21,719 nucleotides of DNA from Bacillota bacterium. Lineage in GTDB: Bacteria > Bacillota > Bacilli > Alicyclobacillales > Alicyclobacillaceae. The stretch covers positions 1 to 21,719 of the forward strand of contig JAKADF010000005.1 in the NCBI GenBank assembly GCA_021820805.1. Direction: 5' to 3'. A program made the position numbers and the translations under genes. This document shows, one piece after another, positions 15,316 through 21,002 of this stretch. Under the pieces are notes generated by a model. That model was given only the letters and a program-made list of their open reading frames with translations. It made no database searches and had not been told where the DNA came from. The first letter of the stretch is position 1. The number at the start of each line of letters is the position of its first letter.

Positions 15316-15336
15316 TTGACAGCGTATATGATACGC
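15316..15336 (+). promoter_or_regulatory. -35 box with perfect palindromic operator
   Basis: TTGACA at 15,316-15,321 is directly followed by GCGTATATGATACGC (15,322-15,336), a perfect 6-3-6 inverted repeat filling the -35/-10 spacer. The -10 is poor (TAGTCT at 17-base spacing), as if an activator or repressor governs the FNT operon, whose start is about 170 bases downstream. On the other strand a TATAAT lies near 15,254-15,259 toward the DUF4242 gene. Confidence 0.5.
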
Positions 15337-15504
15337 AGTAGTCTTTGAATTAAAATTGAATTCAGATAAAACACATTGAGTAAGTTGGTTTTAAAAAGGG
15401 GTTCCTGTAAGCCCTGGCACCAGCAGGCCCAGCGCCAGCAATTCCGACAGCTAAGAATCACTCAGAGCGAATCACACGGGAAGTGACGATAACGAGGGAA
15501 CGAG

Positions 15505-16425
15505 GTGGAGCAAAGAGTGGAATTGCAGCCCCGCAGAATTGAAGAATTGGTAGTTGATTTAGCTGATGAGTGTACGGATAAGTGTACGAGATTGCGTGAA
15601 AGGCCGTTTGCGTTTCTATTGTTGTCTGTCATGGGAGGAGCAATGGTTGCTTTTGGTGCAATCCTTGCTCTGTCTGTTAGTGCGGGGGTTCCGTGGCCGG
15701 GAATTGCGAATTTGTTGATGGGGCTTATGTTTGGATTTTCACTCGTTATTATCTTGGTATCTGGTGCAAGTTTAATTACAGCTGATATGGTTCTGGGGAT
15801 TATCGGTGTATTTCATAAGCGAATTTCCTGGTTTCAATTCTTTGTATTTGTTGTCGTGAGCTATATCGGGAATGCAATTGGCAGCTTAATGGTGTCTGTG
15901 TTGGTCTTTTTCGGTGGCAGTGGATACGCGCTTGCACCGTGGCTTACGAGGGCACACCAGATTGCGGCGATGAAGACTGGGTTAACTGATATACAGGCAT
16001 TTGCAATGGGCTGTTTCTGTACCTGGCTCCTGCAAACTGGTGTTGTCCTGCATTTCAAAATGAGTACTGACATTGGGAAGATGGCCATTGCATACTACGG
16101 ACCACTCGCGTTCGTCGCTGGAATGACTGAGCATTGTATCGCAAACATCGGCTTTATTGCACTGCCAATTTTACAGCAGCCGTTGTTTGCAAAAGTTACG
16201 CATACAGCTTTAACTACGGCAGGTCCTGCTGCTCGCCTTTCGTGGGGATTCGCAAGGTACGGTTGGGCCCATAATCAGATATTTACGCTTATGGGGAACT
16301 TTATCGGCGGAACAGTTTTGGTTGGCTTGACACTCCACTTTATTTCCGATCCACAACGCGTCATGTTTCTCTATCAAGCCTCTGTACAAAAAGTACAAAA
16401 AATTCGTAAACCTGCCGCTTTGTAA
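15505..16425 (+). CDS. Formate/nitrite transporter family channel
   Basis: A 306-residue membrane protein of the FNT family (FocA, NirC, HSC), pentameric channels for small monovalent anions such as formate, nitrite or hydrosulfide. Six membrane helices span about 35-285. The hallmark central histidine is H210 in 'MTEHCIANIGFI' (EHxxAN), preceded by 'GCFCTWLLQTGVVL' on the neighbouring helix. The first re-entrant loop reads 'SGASLITADM' where FocA-type channels have a glutamate (GAELFT-like), so selectivity may differ. Start: GTG at 15505 with GAGGGA five bases upstream, or GTG at 15517 with AGGTGGAG six bases upstream; I cannot decide. A long leader with GC-rich hairpin-forming sequence precedes it. 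It is first in an operon with a small membrane protein and an acyl-CoA-dehydrogenase-like enzyme, which may make or use the transported anion. Confidence 0.9.
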   Translation: MEQRVELQPRRIEELVVDLADECTDKCTRLRERPFAFLLLSVMGGAMVAFGAILALSVSAGVPWPGIANLLMGLMFGFSLVIILVSGASLITADMVLGIIGVFHKRISWFQFFVFVVVSYIGNAIGSLMVSVLVFFGGSGYALAPWLTRAHQIAAMKTGLTDIQAFAMGCFCTWLLQTGVVLHFKMSTDIGKMAIAYYGPLAFVAGMTEHCIANIGFIALPILQQPLFAKVTHTALTTAGPAARLSWGFARYGWAHNQIFTLMGNFIGGTVLVGLTLHFISDPQRVMFLYQASVQKVQKIRKPAAL

Positions 16426-16461
16426 GGTGAGTGTGAAGGTGAAGACAAGGGAGGAATTGCA

Positions 16462-16836
16462 ATGGTATATGCTGCTTGGAACCCAGTTCCTTGGCTCCTG
16501 TTTTTACTTGGCGTTGCAGTTTGTGTCGTGAGTGTAAAAGCCTTTCATCGTAAATATCCAGAGTACCCGTTTGGAAATGCAAAAGTAGAAACGCATAAAG
16601 CGGAGGATTTGATGATCCCAATAAACGCCCAAAATGTTGGCAGCTTACCGCGTTCACGCGTGACAGCGAATACTTCCGTATCCGTTGTTCAAGAGTTGCT
16701 TGCGAATGGGGTACTTACAATTGGCGTCGAGAGTGATGAAGGCAATCTCGATGGTCAGATTGGCCCGATGCAAGTGGGAGTGCGGTCTTTTGAGGCGGAT
16801 CCGTCATCTCGTTCATCTGTAATACTTGGGAGGTAG
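16462..16836 (+). CDS. Small single-helix membrane protein, unknown
   Basis: A 124-residue protein I do not recognise. Residues about 8-27 ('PVPWLLFLLGVAVCVVSVKA') form one membrane helix, followed by a polar domain of about 95 residues without cysteines, containing 'HRKYPEYPFGNAKVETHKAE' and a Gly-rich end ('GNLDGQIGPMQVGVRSF'). GGGAGG lies 7 bases before the ATG. It starts 36 bases after the FNT channel and ends 6 bases before the flavoprotein gene, whose ribosome site lies in its last codons, so it belongs to their operon. An accessory subunit tying the two together is possible but unproven. Confidence 0.75.
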   Translation: MVYAAWNPVPWLLFLLGVAVCVVSVKAFHRKYPEYPFGNAKVETHKAEDLMIPINAQNVGSLPRSRVTANTSVSVVQELLANGVLTIGVESDEGNLDGQIGPMQVGVRSFEADPSSRSSVILGR

Positions 16837-16842
16837 CAAGCT

Positions 16843-17916
16843 ATGATAACCCTTAGTTACCAAGAAGCAGTGAAAGAATATCTAACAGTACATTTAAAAC
16901 CGTTAGTTACAGCGATAGATATAGATTCTTCCTATCCTGAGGCTGTTCTGAAGGGACTCGGGAAGCATGGTTTTTACGGGAGTCCAGAAACGCCGAGTCG
17001 AGAGGTGTTTACAAAGACGCTCGGGCTGATTGAAGAGACTGCGGCAATCTGCGGATCGACTGCTTTTTCTCTTTGGTGTCACATGGCGGCGATGATTTAT
17101 GTTCGGAACGCCGTAAGTTCCTACCTTAGAAAAGAGATATTGCCGCTGCTTGCTTCAGGAGATGTGCTTGGCGCGACTGGATTATCCAACCCGCTAAAGT
17201 ACTACGCAGGTATGGAATCAATTTTGCTTCACGCGACGCCGGTGCGTGGCGGGTACCTTGTGAATGGCTTCTTGCCTTACGTTTCAAATTTGGGGCAAGG
17301 CCACTGGTTCGGAATTATTGCGCAGGTAGATGAGAATAAGCGAATTGCTGCATTTGTTCCTTGTGCAGCAGAGGGCCTGAAGATAATAGAGAGGAAAGAC
17401 TTTCTTGGTTTGAACGGATCCGCTACATACAATTGCCGCTTTCAAGACGTTTTTATCCCTGAAAAATGGTTGATTGATGAGGATGCTGATGCATTTGTGA
17501 GGCGCATCCGCGGTGAATTTGTGTTAGACCAAGCAGGCATAGGATTTGGAATCACGAGAGCTGCGATTTCGGGTATTCGAGCGTTGAAAGATAAGCAGGG
17601 TGGGGTAAATCAATTTTTAAGGCAACAGCCTGATGAGTTGGAAGAAAGACTTGAAGCACTGAGAGGGAAAGCCTACGGACTAATTGATTCACATCATAAC
17701 ACAACAGACTATTGTGATGATGTTATACAAATTCGCCTCGGAAGCTCCTATTTGACACTTGATGCGGCGAATGCGGGAATGCTTCATGCAGGAGGCGGTG
17801 CGTATGTGAACAAGAGTAATGCCTCAAGACGCCTGAGAGAGGCATACTTTGTTGCAGTTGTTACGCCAGCCGTGAAGCAGTTAGAAAAGGTCTCACTGGT
17901 TGGTTGGGCGCACTAG
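16843..17916 (+). CDS. Acyl-CoA-dehydrogenase-fold flavoprotein
   Basis: A 357-residue FAD/FMN protein of the acyl-CoA dehydrogenase superfamily: N-terminal helical part (1-108) with 'LGKHGFYGSPETPSREVF' and 'ETAAICGSTAFSLWCHMAAM'; a middle beta domain with 'GATGLSNPL' (110-118), 'NGFLPYVSN' (141-149) and 'LGLNGSATYNCRFQDVFIPE' (188-207); and a C-terminal helical part ending 'LHAGGGAYVNKSNASRRLRE'. The catalytic glutamate region of true dehydrogenases (EGT-like) is not seen; the equivalent reads 'VVTPAVKQLEKV'. It is also somewhat short. It may be a flavin monooxygenase (DszC/SfnC-like) or nitroalkane-oxidase-like enzyme instead of a beta-oxidation enzyme. GGGAGG is 9 bases before the ATG. 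It is last in the FNT operon and is followed by a strong terminator. The substrate is unknown. Confidence 0.85.
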   Translation: MITLSYQEAVKEYLTVHLKPLVTAIDIDSSYPEAVLKGLGKHGFYGSPETPSREVFTKTLGLIEETAAICGSTAFSLWCHMAAMIYVRNAVSSYLRKEILPLLASGDVLGATGLSNPLKYYAGMESILLHATPVRGGYLVNGFLPYVSNLGQGHWFGIIAQVDENKRIAAFVPCAAEGLKIIERKDFLGLNGSATYNCRFQDVFIPEKWLIDEDADAFVRRIRGEFVLDQAGIGFGITRAAISGIRALKDKQGGVNQFLRQQPDELEERLEALRGKAYGLIDSHHNTTDYCDDVIQIRLGSSYLTLDAANAGMLHAGGGAYVNKSNASRRLREAYFVAVVTPAVKQLEKVSLVGWAH

Positions 17917-17934
17917 GGAGTATAAAATGCAAAA

Positions 17935-17972
17935 AGTAAAGCGGTCGTTTTGCGACAGCGCTTTACTTTTTT
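17935..17972. terminator. Bidirectional terminator
   Basis: AGTAAAGCG (17,935-17,943) and CGCTTTACT (17,959-17,967) with an inner GTCG/CGAC stem around TTTTG. T-runs follow on both strands (TTTTTT on plus, TTTTT on minus), so it ends both the plus-strand flavoprotein operon and the minus-strand gene at 18,007. A near copy recurs at 18,415-18,452. Confidence 0.88.
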
Positions 17973-18006
17973 ATCGTTTTCAACGCAATATGGAATGAAT
18001 TGGAGT

Positions 18007-18297
18007 TTAGCAGGAAGTTCCTTCGGCCAGCTTCTCAACTTCCTCTAGTTTGAATTCGAGGAGCATTTCCTTCTTGATAATGTCTTTTAGGGTTGATTGT
18101 ACAACCGTGTTGATTGCGATGACTTGGTCTAAATTAGGGTTTTCGCTTAACACATATTGAATTTTTTCAGCTTCTGCATTAAGAAGATGTGAGAGTGCAA
18201 GTTCTTCCATTCCGATGGAGACAAGCAGTAATGTTTTCGCTTGACTTCTCGTTATATTAATGTGTCCATCGAGATTTGGGATGGTCGGCATTGACAT
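18007..18297 (-). CDS. SI-EE-NAE helical protein, paralogue 1
   Basis: A 96-residue all-helical protein of the family that fills this end of the window. The shared core is 'VSIGMEELALSHLLNAEAEK' (26-45) followed by Q47, with a second helix 'KDIIKKEMLLEFKLEEVEKL' near the C-terminus. The start 'MSMPTIP' plus a short acidic/polar arm is also shared. There is no signal peptide or membrane helix. It ends in Cys. GGAGG lies 9 bases before the ATG. Proteins with this core occur in Bacillales and Clostridia, sometimes attached to collagen-like repeats, which points to spore-surface structures; this is recollection plus inference, no function is established. It differs from the copy at 18,530 by only three residues apart from the tail. 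Confidence 0.85.
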   Translation of the reverse strand: MSMPTIPNLDGHINITRSQAKTLLLVSIGMEELALSHLLNAEAEKIQYVLSENPNLDQVIAINTVVQSTLKDIIKKEMLLEFKLEEVEKLAEGTSC

Positions 18298-18340
18298 GAA
18301 GAAATCCCTCCAAATTGTTTTGTGTGTTTTTGACTTTGTA

Positions 18341-18366
18341 TTTATATGCCGGTATATTCGCCAAGG
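18341..18366 (-). promoter_or_regulatory. Conserved upstream block of paralogue 1
   Basis: On minus, CCTTGGCGAATAT followed by CC-x-GCATATAAA, shared almost base for base with the block at 18,856-18,881 before the twin gene. It lies 44-69 bases before the start codon. CATATAAA resembles the CATA-type -10 of mother-cell sigma factors (SigE/SigK), but the fit is incomplete. Confidence 0.4.
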
Positions 18367-18414
18367 ATATATGTACTATTTTATTGGGCGGGGGACGAGA
18401 GAATGTTTTGGGGG

Positions 18415-18452
18415 AGAAGTAAAGCGTCGTTTTGCAGCGGCGCTTTACTTCT
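18415..18452 (-). terminator. Terminator of paralogue 2 (duplicate hairpin)
   Basis: AGAAGTAAAGCG and CGCTTTACTTCT form a perfect 12-bp stem with a 14-nt loop, 78 bases past the stop at 18,530. Stem and loop (TCGTTTTGC) match the hairpin at 17,935, so it was copied with the gene. The distal T-tract is short. Confidence 0.65.
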
Positions 18453-18529
18453 GTTCTGCTTTCATGGGTAAAGTTCCACGCGGAAATTACCTGTAGTGCC
18501 CATGTATCAATTAGAGGTTTCTGTCTTAC

Positions 18530-18814
18530 TCAAGAACCTTCGGCGAGCTTTTCTACCTCTTCGAGTTTGAATTCGAGGAGCATTTCCTTCTTGATGATAT
18601 CTTTCAGTGTTGATTGTACAACTGTGTTGATTGCGATAACTTGGTCTAGATTAGGGTTTTCACTCAATACATACTGAACTTTTTCAGCTTCTGCATTAAG
18701 TAGATGTGCGAGAGCCAGTTCCTCCATACCGATTGAGACAAGCAGTAAGGTTTTCGCTTGACTCCTTGTTATGTTAATATGTCCATCGAGATCTGGGATG
18801 GTCGGCATTGACAT
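18530..18814 (-). CDS. SI-EE-NAE helical protein, paralogue 2
   Basis: A 94-residue near-twin of the protein at 18,007. Only residues 8 (Asp for Asn), 36 (Ala for Ser) and 46 (Val for Ile) differ, and it ends in Ser in place of Thr-Ser-Cys. By hand count about 30 nucleotides differ, nearly all silent, so both copies appear to be kept under selection. GGAGG lies 9 bases before the ATG, as in the twin, and the upstream block and downstream terminator are duplicated too. It is transcribed away from the plus-strand paralogue at 19,025. Same function expected; a structural spore-surface role is inferred. Confidence 0.85.
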   Translation of the reverse strand: MSMPTIPDLDGHINITRSQAKTLLLVSIGMEELALAHLLNAEAEKVQYVLSENPNLDQVIAINTVVQSTLKDIIKKEMLLEFKLEEVEKLAEGS

Positions 18815-18855
18815 GAAAAAATCCCTCCAAATTTTTATGTTTGCATTGACTTTAT

Positions 18856-18881
18856 TTTATATGCAGGGATATTCGCCAAGG
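18856..18881 (-). promoter_or_regulatory. Conserved upstream block of paralogue 2
   Basis: Copy of the block at 18,341-18,366: CCTTGGCGAATAT, CC-x-GCATATAAAA on minus. Here an AC lies 17 bases before CATA, as in SigK promoters; in the first copy that AC is TC. Conservation of non-coding sequence between twins may also simply reflect recent duplication. Confidence 0.4.
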
Positions 18882-19024
18882 TTATACGTCTATTTCATAG
18901 GCCGAGCAAAAATTTTACAAAGTAGTTTTGCGCGTAGATAAGCCTTGGAGGAAAGCATATAAGAAATGGCATCGACATACATTTGTTTAAGTGGGATTAT
19001 CATTTGACTGTGGAGGAACCTTCC

Positions 19025-19354
19025 ATGAGCATGCCTAAATTTCCGCAACAGACGAGTCCACCAACTAGAAAACAACTAATCAATGACATCCTTGAATCGA
19101 TTGCTCTGGAGGAACTTGCGATTGCCCACTTGATCAATGCCGAGGCTGAAAAAATTCAGGCTTTTACTGGACCATACGGTGGATTCCCTACGTCCCCAAC
19201 TAATAAACAAATTAATGAATTTCAAAGCTATGTTGCAAGAATCCTGGAAGCACTGACTGAGAAACAAAAGATACTAGCTCGTACAATGGAAATGGCGAAA
19301 GAACTATTAGAAGAGGAACGAGAAGAGAAGGAAACTGAAATTGAGTACGAATGA
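19025..19354 (+). CDS. SI-EE-NAE helical protein, paralogue 3
   Basis: A 109-residue member of the same family: 'MSMPKFPQ' start, core 'ESIALEELAIAHLINAEAEK' (about 24-43) then Q45, a Gly/Pro loop ('GPYGGFPTSP') in place of the asparagine-rich loop of the twins, a second helix region 'EFQSYVARILEALTEKQKIL', and a Glu-rich tail. The ATG at 19025 is chosen because GGAGG is 8 bases before it and the start matches the relatives; an upstream in-frame reading from 18983 adds 14 residues unlike the family. It overlaps the next gene by 14 bases. It is the most diverged paralogue in its second half. Confidence 0.85.
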   Translation: MSMPKFPQQTSPPTRKQLINDILESIALEELAIAHLINAEAEKIQAFTGPYGGFPTSPTNKQINEFQSYVARILEALTEKQKILARTMEMAKELLEEEREEKETEIEYE

Positions 19355-19793
19355 TGACGGGCTACAATACGAGAAGATAAAACGAATGATTCAGTCGTCG
19401 CCTTACATGGTAAGACAGCACTCAAACAGTAAATTGTCTTATTCAAGAATAAAGAGGATTATTGAGACATCTCCATTAGAGAGAAAATCGACTGAAGTGA
19501 GTGTGCATTCTAGAGATGAGTTATCCTCTAGCAAAAGTATTGATACTTTGATGTCTTTTTGCGGCGGTAAAACTTTGGCTGCACATTCTCAGCCACGTGA
19601 GCGTTTTGAAATGTCACAGGAAGTTGGAAATGTGTCGCCTCGCAACGAACAAACTGACTTAAGACGGGACGGTAGAACTGGGAAAGCTCAGATATTTGTC
19701 GGGGGAACGCCGAAAAAATCTAAACTGGGTATAAAAGGGAATATCTCACAGGTGGCTAGAGGGAAATCATGGATAACAGTAAAAATAGATTAA
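19341..19793 (+). CDS. Unrecognised basic protein with repeated motif
   Basis: A 150-residue basic, Ser-rich hydrophilic protein with no signal peptide or membrane helix. I do not recognise it. Two copies of a short motif open it: 'YEKIKRMIQSSPYM' (about 10-23) and 'YSRIKRIIETSPLE' (about 34-47), consensus Y-x-x-IKR-x-I-x-x-SP. The C-terminal half is Gly/Lys/Arg-rich ('GGTPKKSKLGIKG'). The proposed start is a TTG overlapping the end of paralogue 3, with AAGGA 8 bases upstream inside that gene; if wrong, an internal ATG at 19,386 would drop the first motif copy. It lies between two paralogues and 29 bases before the next, so it is likely one operon with them. A spore-coat or nucleating role is a guess. 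Confidence 0.65.
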   Translation: MSTNDDGLQYEKIKRMIQSSPYMVRQHSNSKLSYSRIKRIIETSPLERKSTEVSVHSRDELSSSKSIDTLMSFCGGKTLAAHSQPRERFEMSQEVGNVSPRNEQTDLRRDGRTGKAQIFVGGTPKKSKLGIKGNISQVARGKSWITVKID

Positions 19794-19822
19794 GTATATT
19801 TTAGTGAGCAGGGGGACAGTCC

Positions 19823-20164
19823 ATGTCATTTCCAAACATCCCGAACATTTCTCCTGAAATTAAACTAAATAAAAAAGAAGTAATCCACCTGCTTATGTCA
19901 TCCATCGCTCTTGAAGAGATGAGTTTATCTCATCTCATGAATGCTGAAGGAGAAAAAATTCAGCATGTTTTGTCCAAAGACCCTTCTTTGCATGATCTCA
20001 TGCATGTAAACAAAAGCGTAGAGCGAACGATGAGAAATATCATTAAACAAGAGATGTTACTACAGTTTAAGTTTGAAGACATCCTCGATTTCAAACATGA
20101 AACATACTGTGAAGAATTTGAAGAGGAAGTAAGATGCAAGGAAGAAGAGGAGTGTGAAGAGTAA
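19823..20164 (+). CDS. SI-EE-NAE helical protein, paralogue 4
   Basis: A 113-residue family member: 'MSFPNIPNISPEIKL' start, core 'SSIALEEMSLSHLMNAEGEK' (26-45) then Q47, loop with 'SLHDLMHVNKSVERTMRN', second helix 'IKQEMLLQFKFEDI', then an extra Cys/Glu-rich tail ('EEFEEEVRCKEEEECEE'). The tail could bind cations or form disulfide cross-links. The ATG has GGGGGA about 8 bases upstream. It is followed by a terminator, closing the plus-strand set that begins at 19,025. Confidence 0.87.
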   Translation: MSFPNIPNISPEIKLNKKEVIHLLMSSIALEEMSLSHLMNAEGEKIQHVLSKDPSLHDLMHVNKSVERTMRNIIKQEMLLQFKFEDILDFKHETYCEEFEEEVRCKEEEECEE

Positions 20165-20185
20165 TTTCAATATAACGAGCTCAGT

Positions 20186-20212
20186 CCACCACACCTTATG
20201 CTGGTGGTTTCT
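20186..20212 (+). terminator. Terminator after paralogue 4
   Basis: CCACCA (20,186-20,191) and TGGTGG (20,202-20,207) form a 6-bp stem with a 10-nt loop, followed by TTTCTTTCTG. It starts 22 bases past the stop. Confidence 0.7.
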
Positions 20213-20428
20213 TTCTGTCATTTTAGGCCCTGCATACAAAAGTTTCCACTTGCGTTTTATCTCTTTTAGAACTACCTAAAGTATATCGACCTACTTATTT
20301 CATGACACCTAGACTATTTACCCAATCTCATAAATAGGGTTTTGCCTGCTAGCATTTGCCCCGTTGTTCCATCTTCACCCCATCATACGATGGTCTATCA
20401 AACCATCTGAGTAGAAGGGGTGCTTACA

Positions 20429-20875
20429 TTGTCTTTTCCTAATATCCCGGATGTTGAACCATCCATATCGCTCTCTCGGGAAGACGTAACGAATTTGCTC
20501 CTGGCGTCTATTGCCTTTGAGGAGCTAGGTTTATCTCACCTGATAAATGCCGAAGCGGAGAAAGTCCAATATATGCTCGGAACGCTTTCAGGGCAAGAGC
20601 GGGTGCCATGTCTTGAGGTCGAAGATATTTTTGCTGTGAACAAAAGCGTACGTTCGACTATTAGTGCAATCTCCAGAAAGGAAATGATTCTTCTTCTGAA
20701 ACTAGGAGACATTGTAGAAAATCTCCTTCCTCAGCATTTGTGTGCAGCTCCAGAACCTGAATTAGATGACCGCGAGAAGAAACCTAATAGGCATCATAAA
20801 AAAGATTGTAAATGCATGCTTTGCGAAATGGAGAGAGCCTATAAAGATCTTGGTAAAAAATCAACTGATGACTAG
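20429..20875 (+). CDS. SI-EE-NAE helical protein, paralogue 5
   Basis: A 148-residue family member, the longest: 'MSFPNIPDVEPSISLSREDV' start, core 'ASIAFEELGLSHLINAEAEK' (about 26-45) then Q47, loop 'LGTLSGQERVPCLEVEDIF', second helix 'NKSVRSTISAISRKEMILLL', and a C-terminal extension with acidic, then basic, then a 'DCKCMLCEMERAY' segment (CxCxxC). The start is a TTG at 20429: AAGGGG sits just before it and the resulting N-terminus matches paralogue 4; the GTG at 20420 would overlap the ribosome site. It has its own leader of about 260 bases with a GATGGT/ACCATC hairpin. The cysteine cluster suggests zinc binding or cross-linking. Confidence 0.85.
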   Translation: MSFPNIPDVEPSISLSREDVTNLLLASIAFEELGLSHLINAEAEKVQYMLGTLSGQERVPCLEVEDIFAVNKSVRSTISAISRKEMILLLKLGDIVENLLPQHLCAAPEPELDDREKKPNRHHKKDCKCMLCEMERAYKDLGKKSTDD

Positions 20876-21002
20876 TAACAAGCAGGCTAATCCAGATAGC
20901 AAAAAATTTCATATGACATAGACTTCAGTATCTCTCTGATTTAGGGGGGCATGCGTGAAAACAGATTAGTATGCTGGTTAATTTTGCGAAAGGAGATGCA
21001 AT

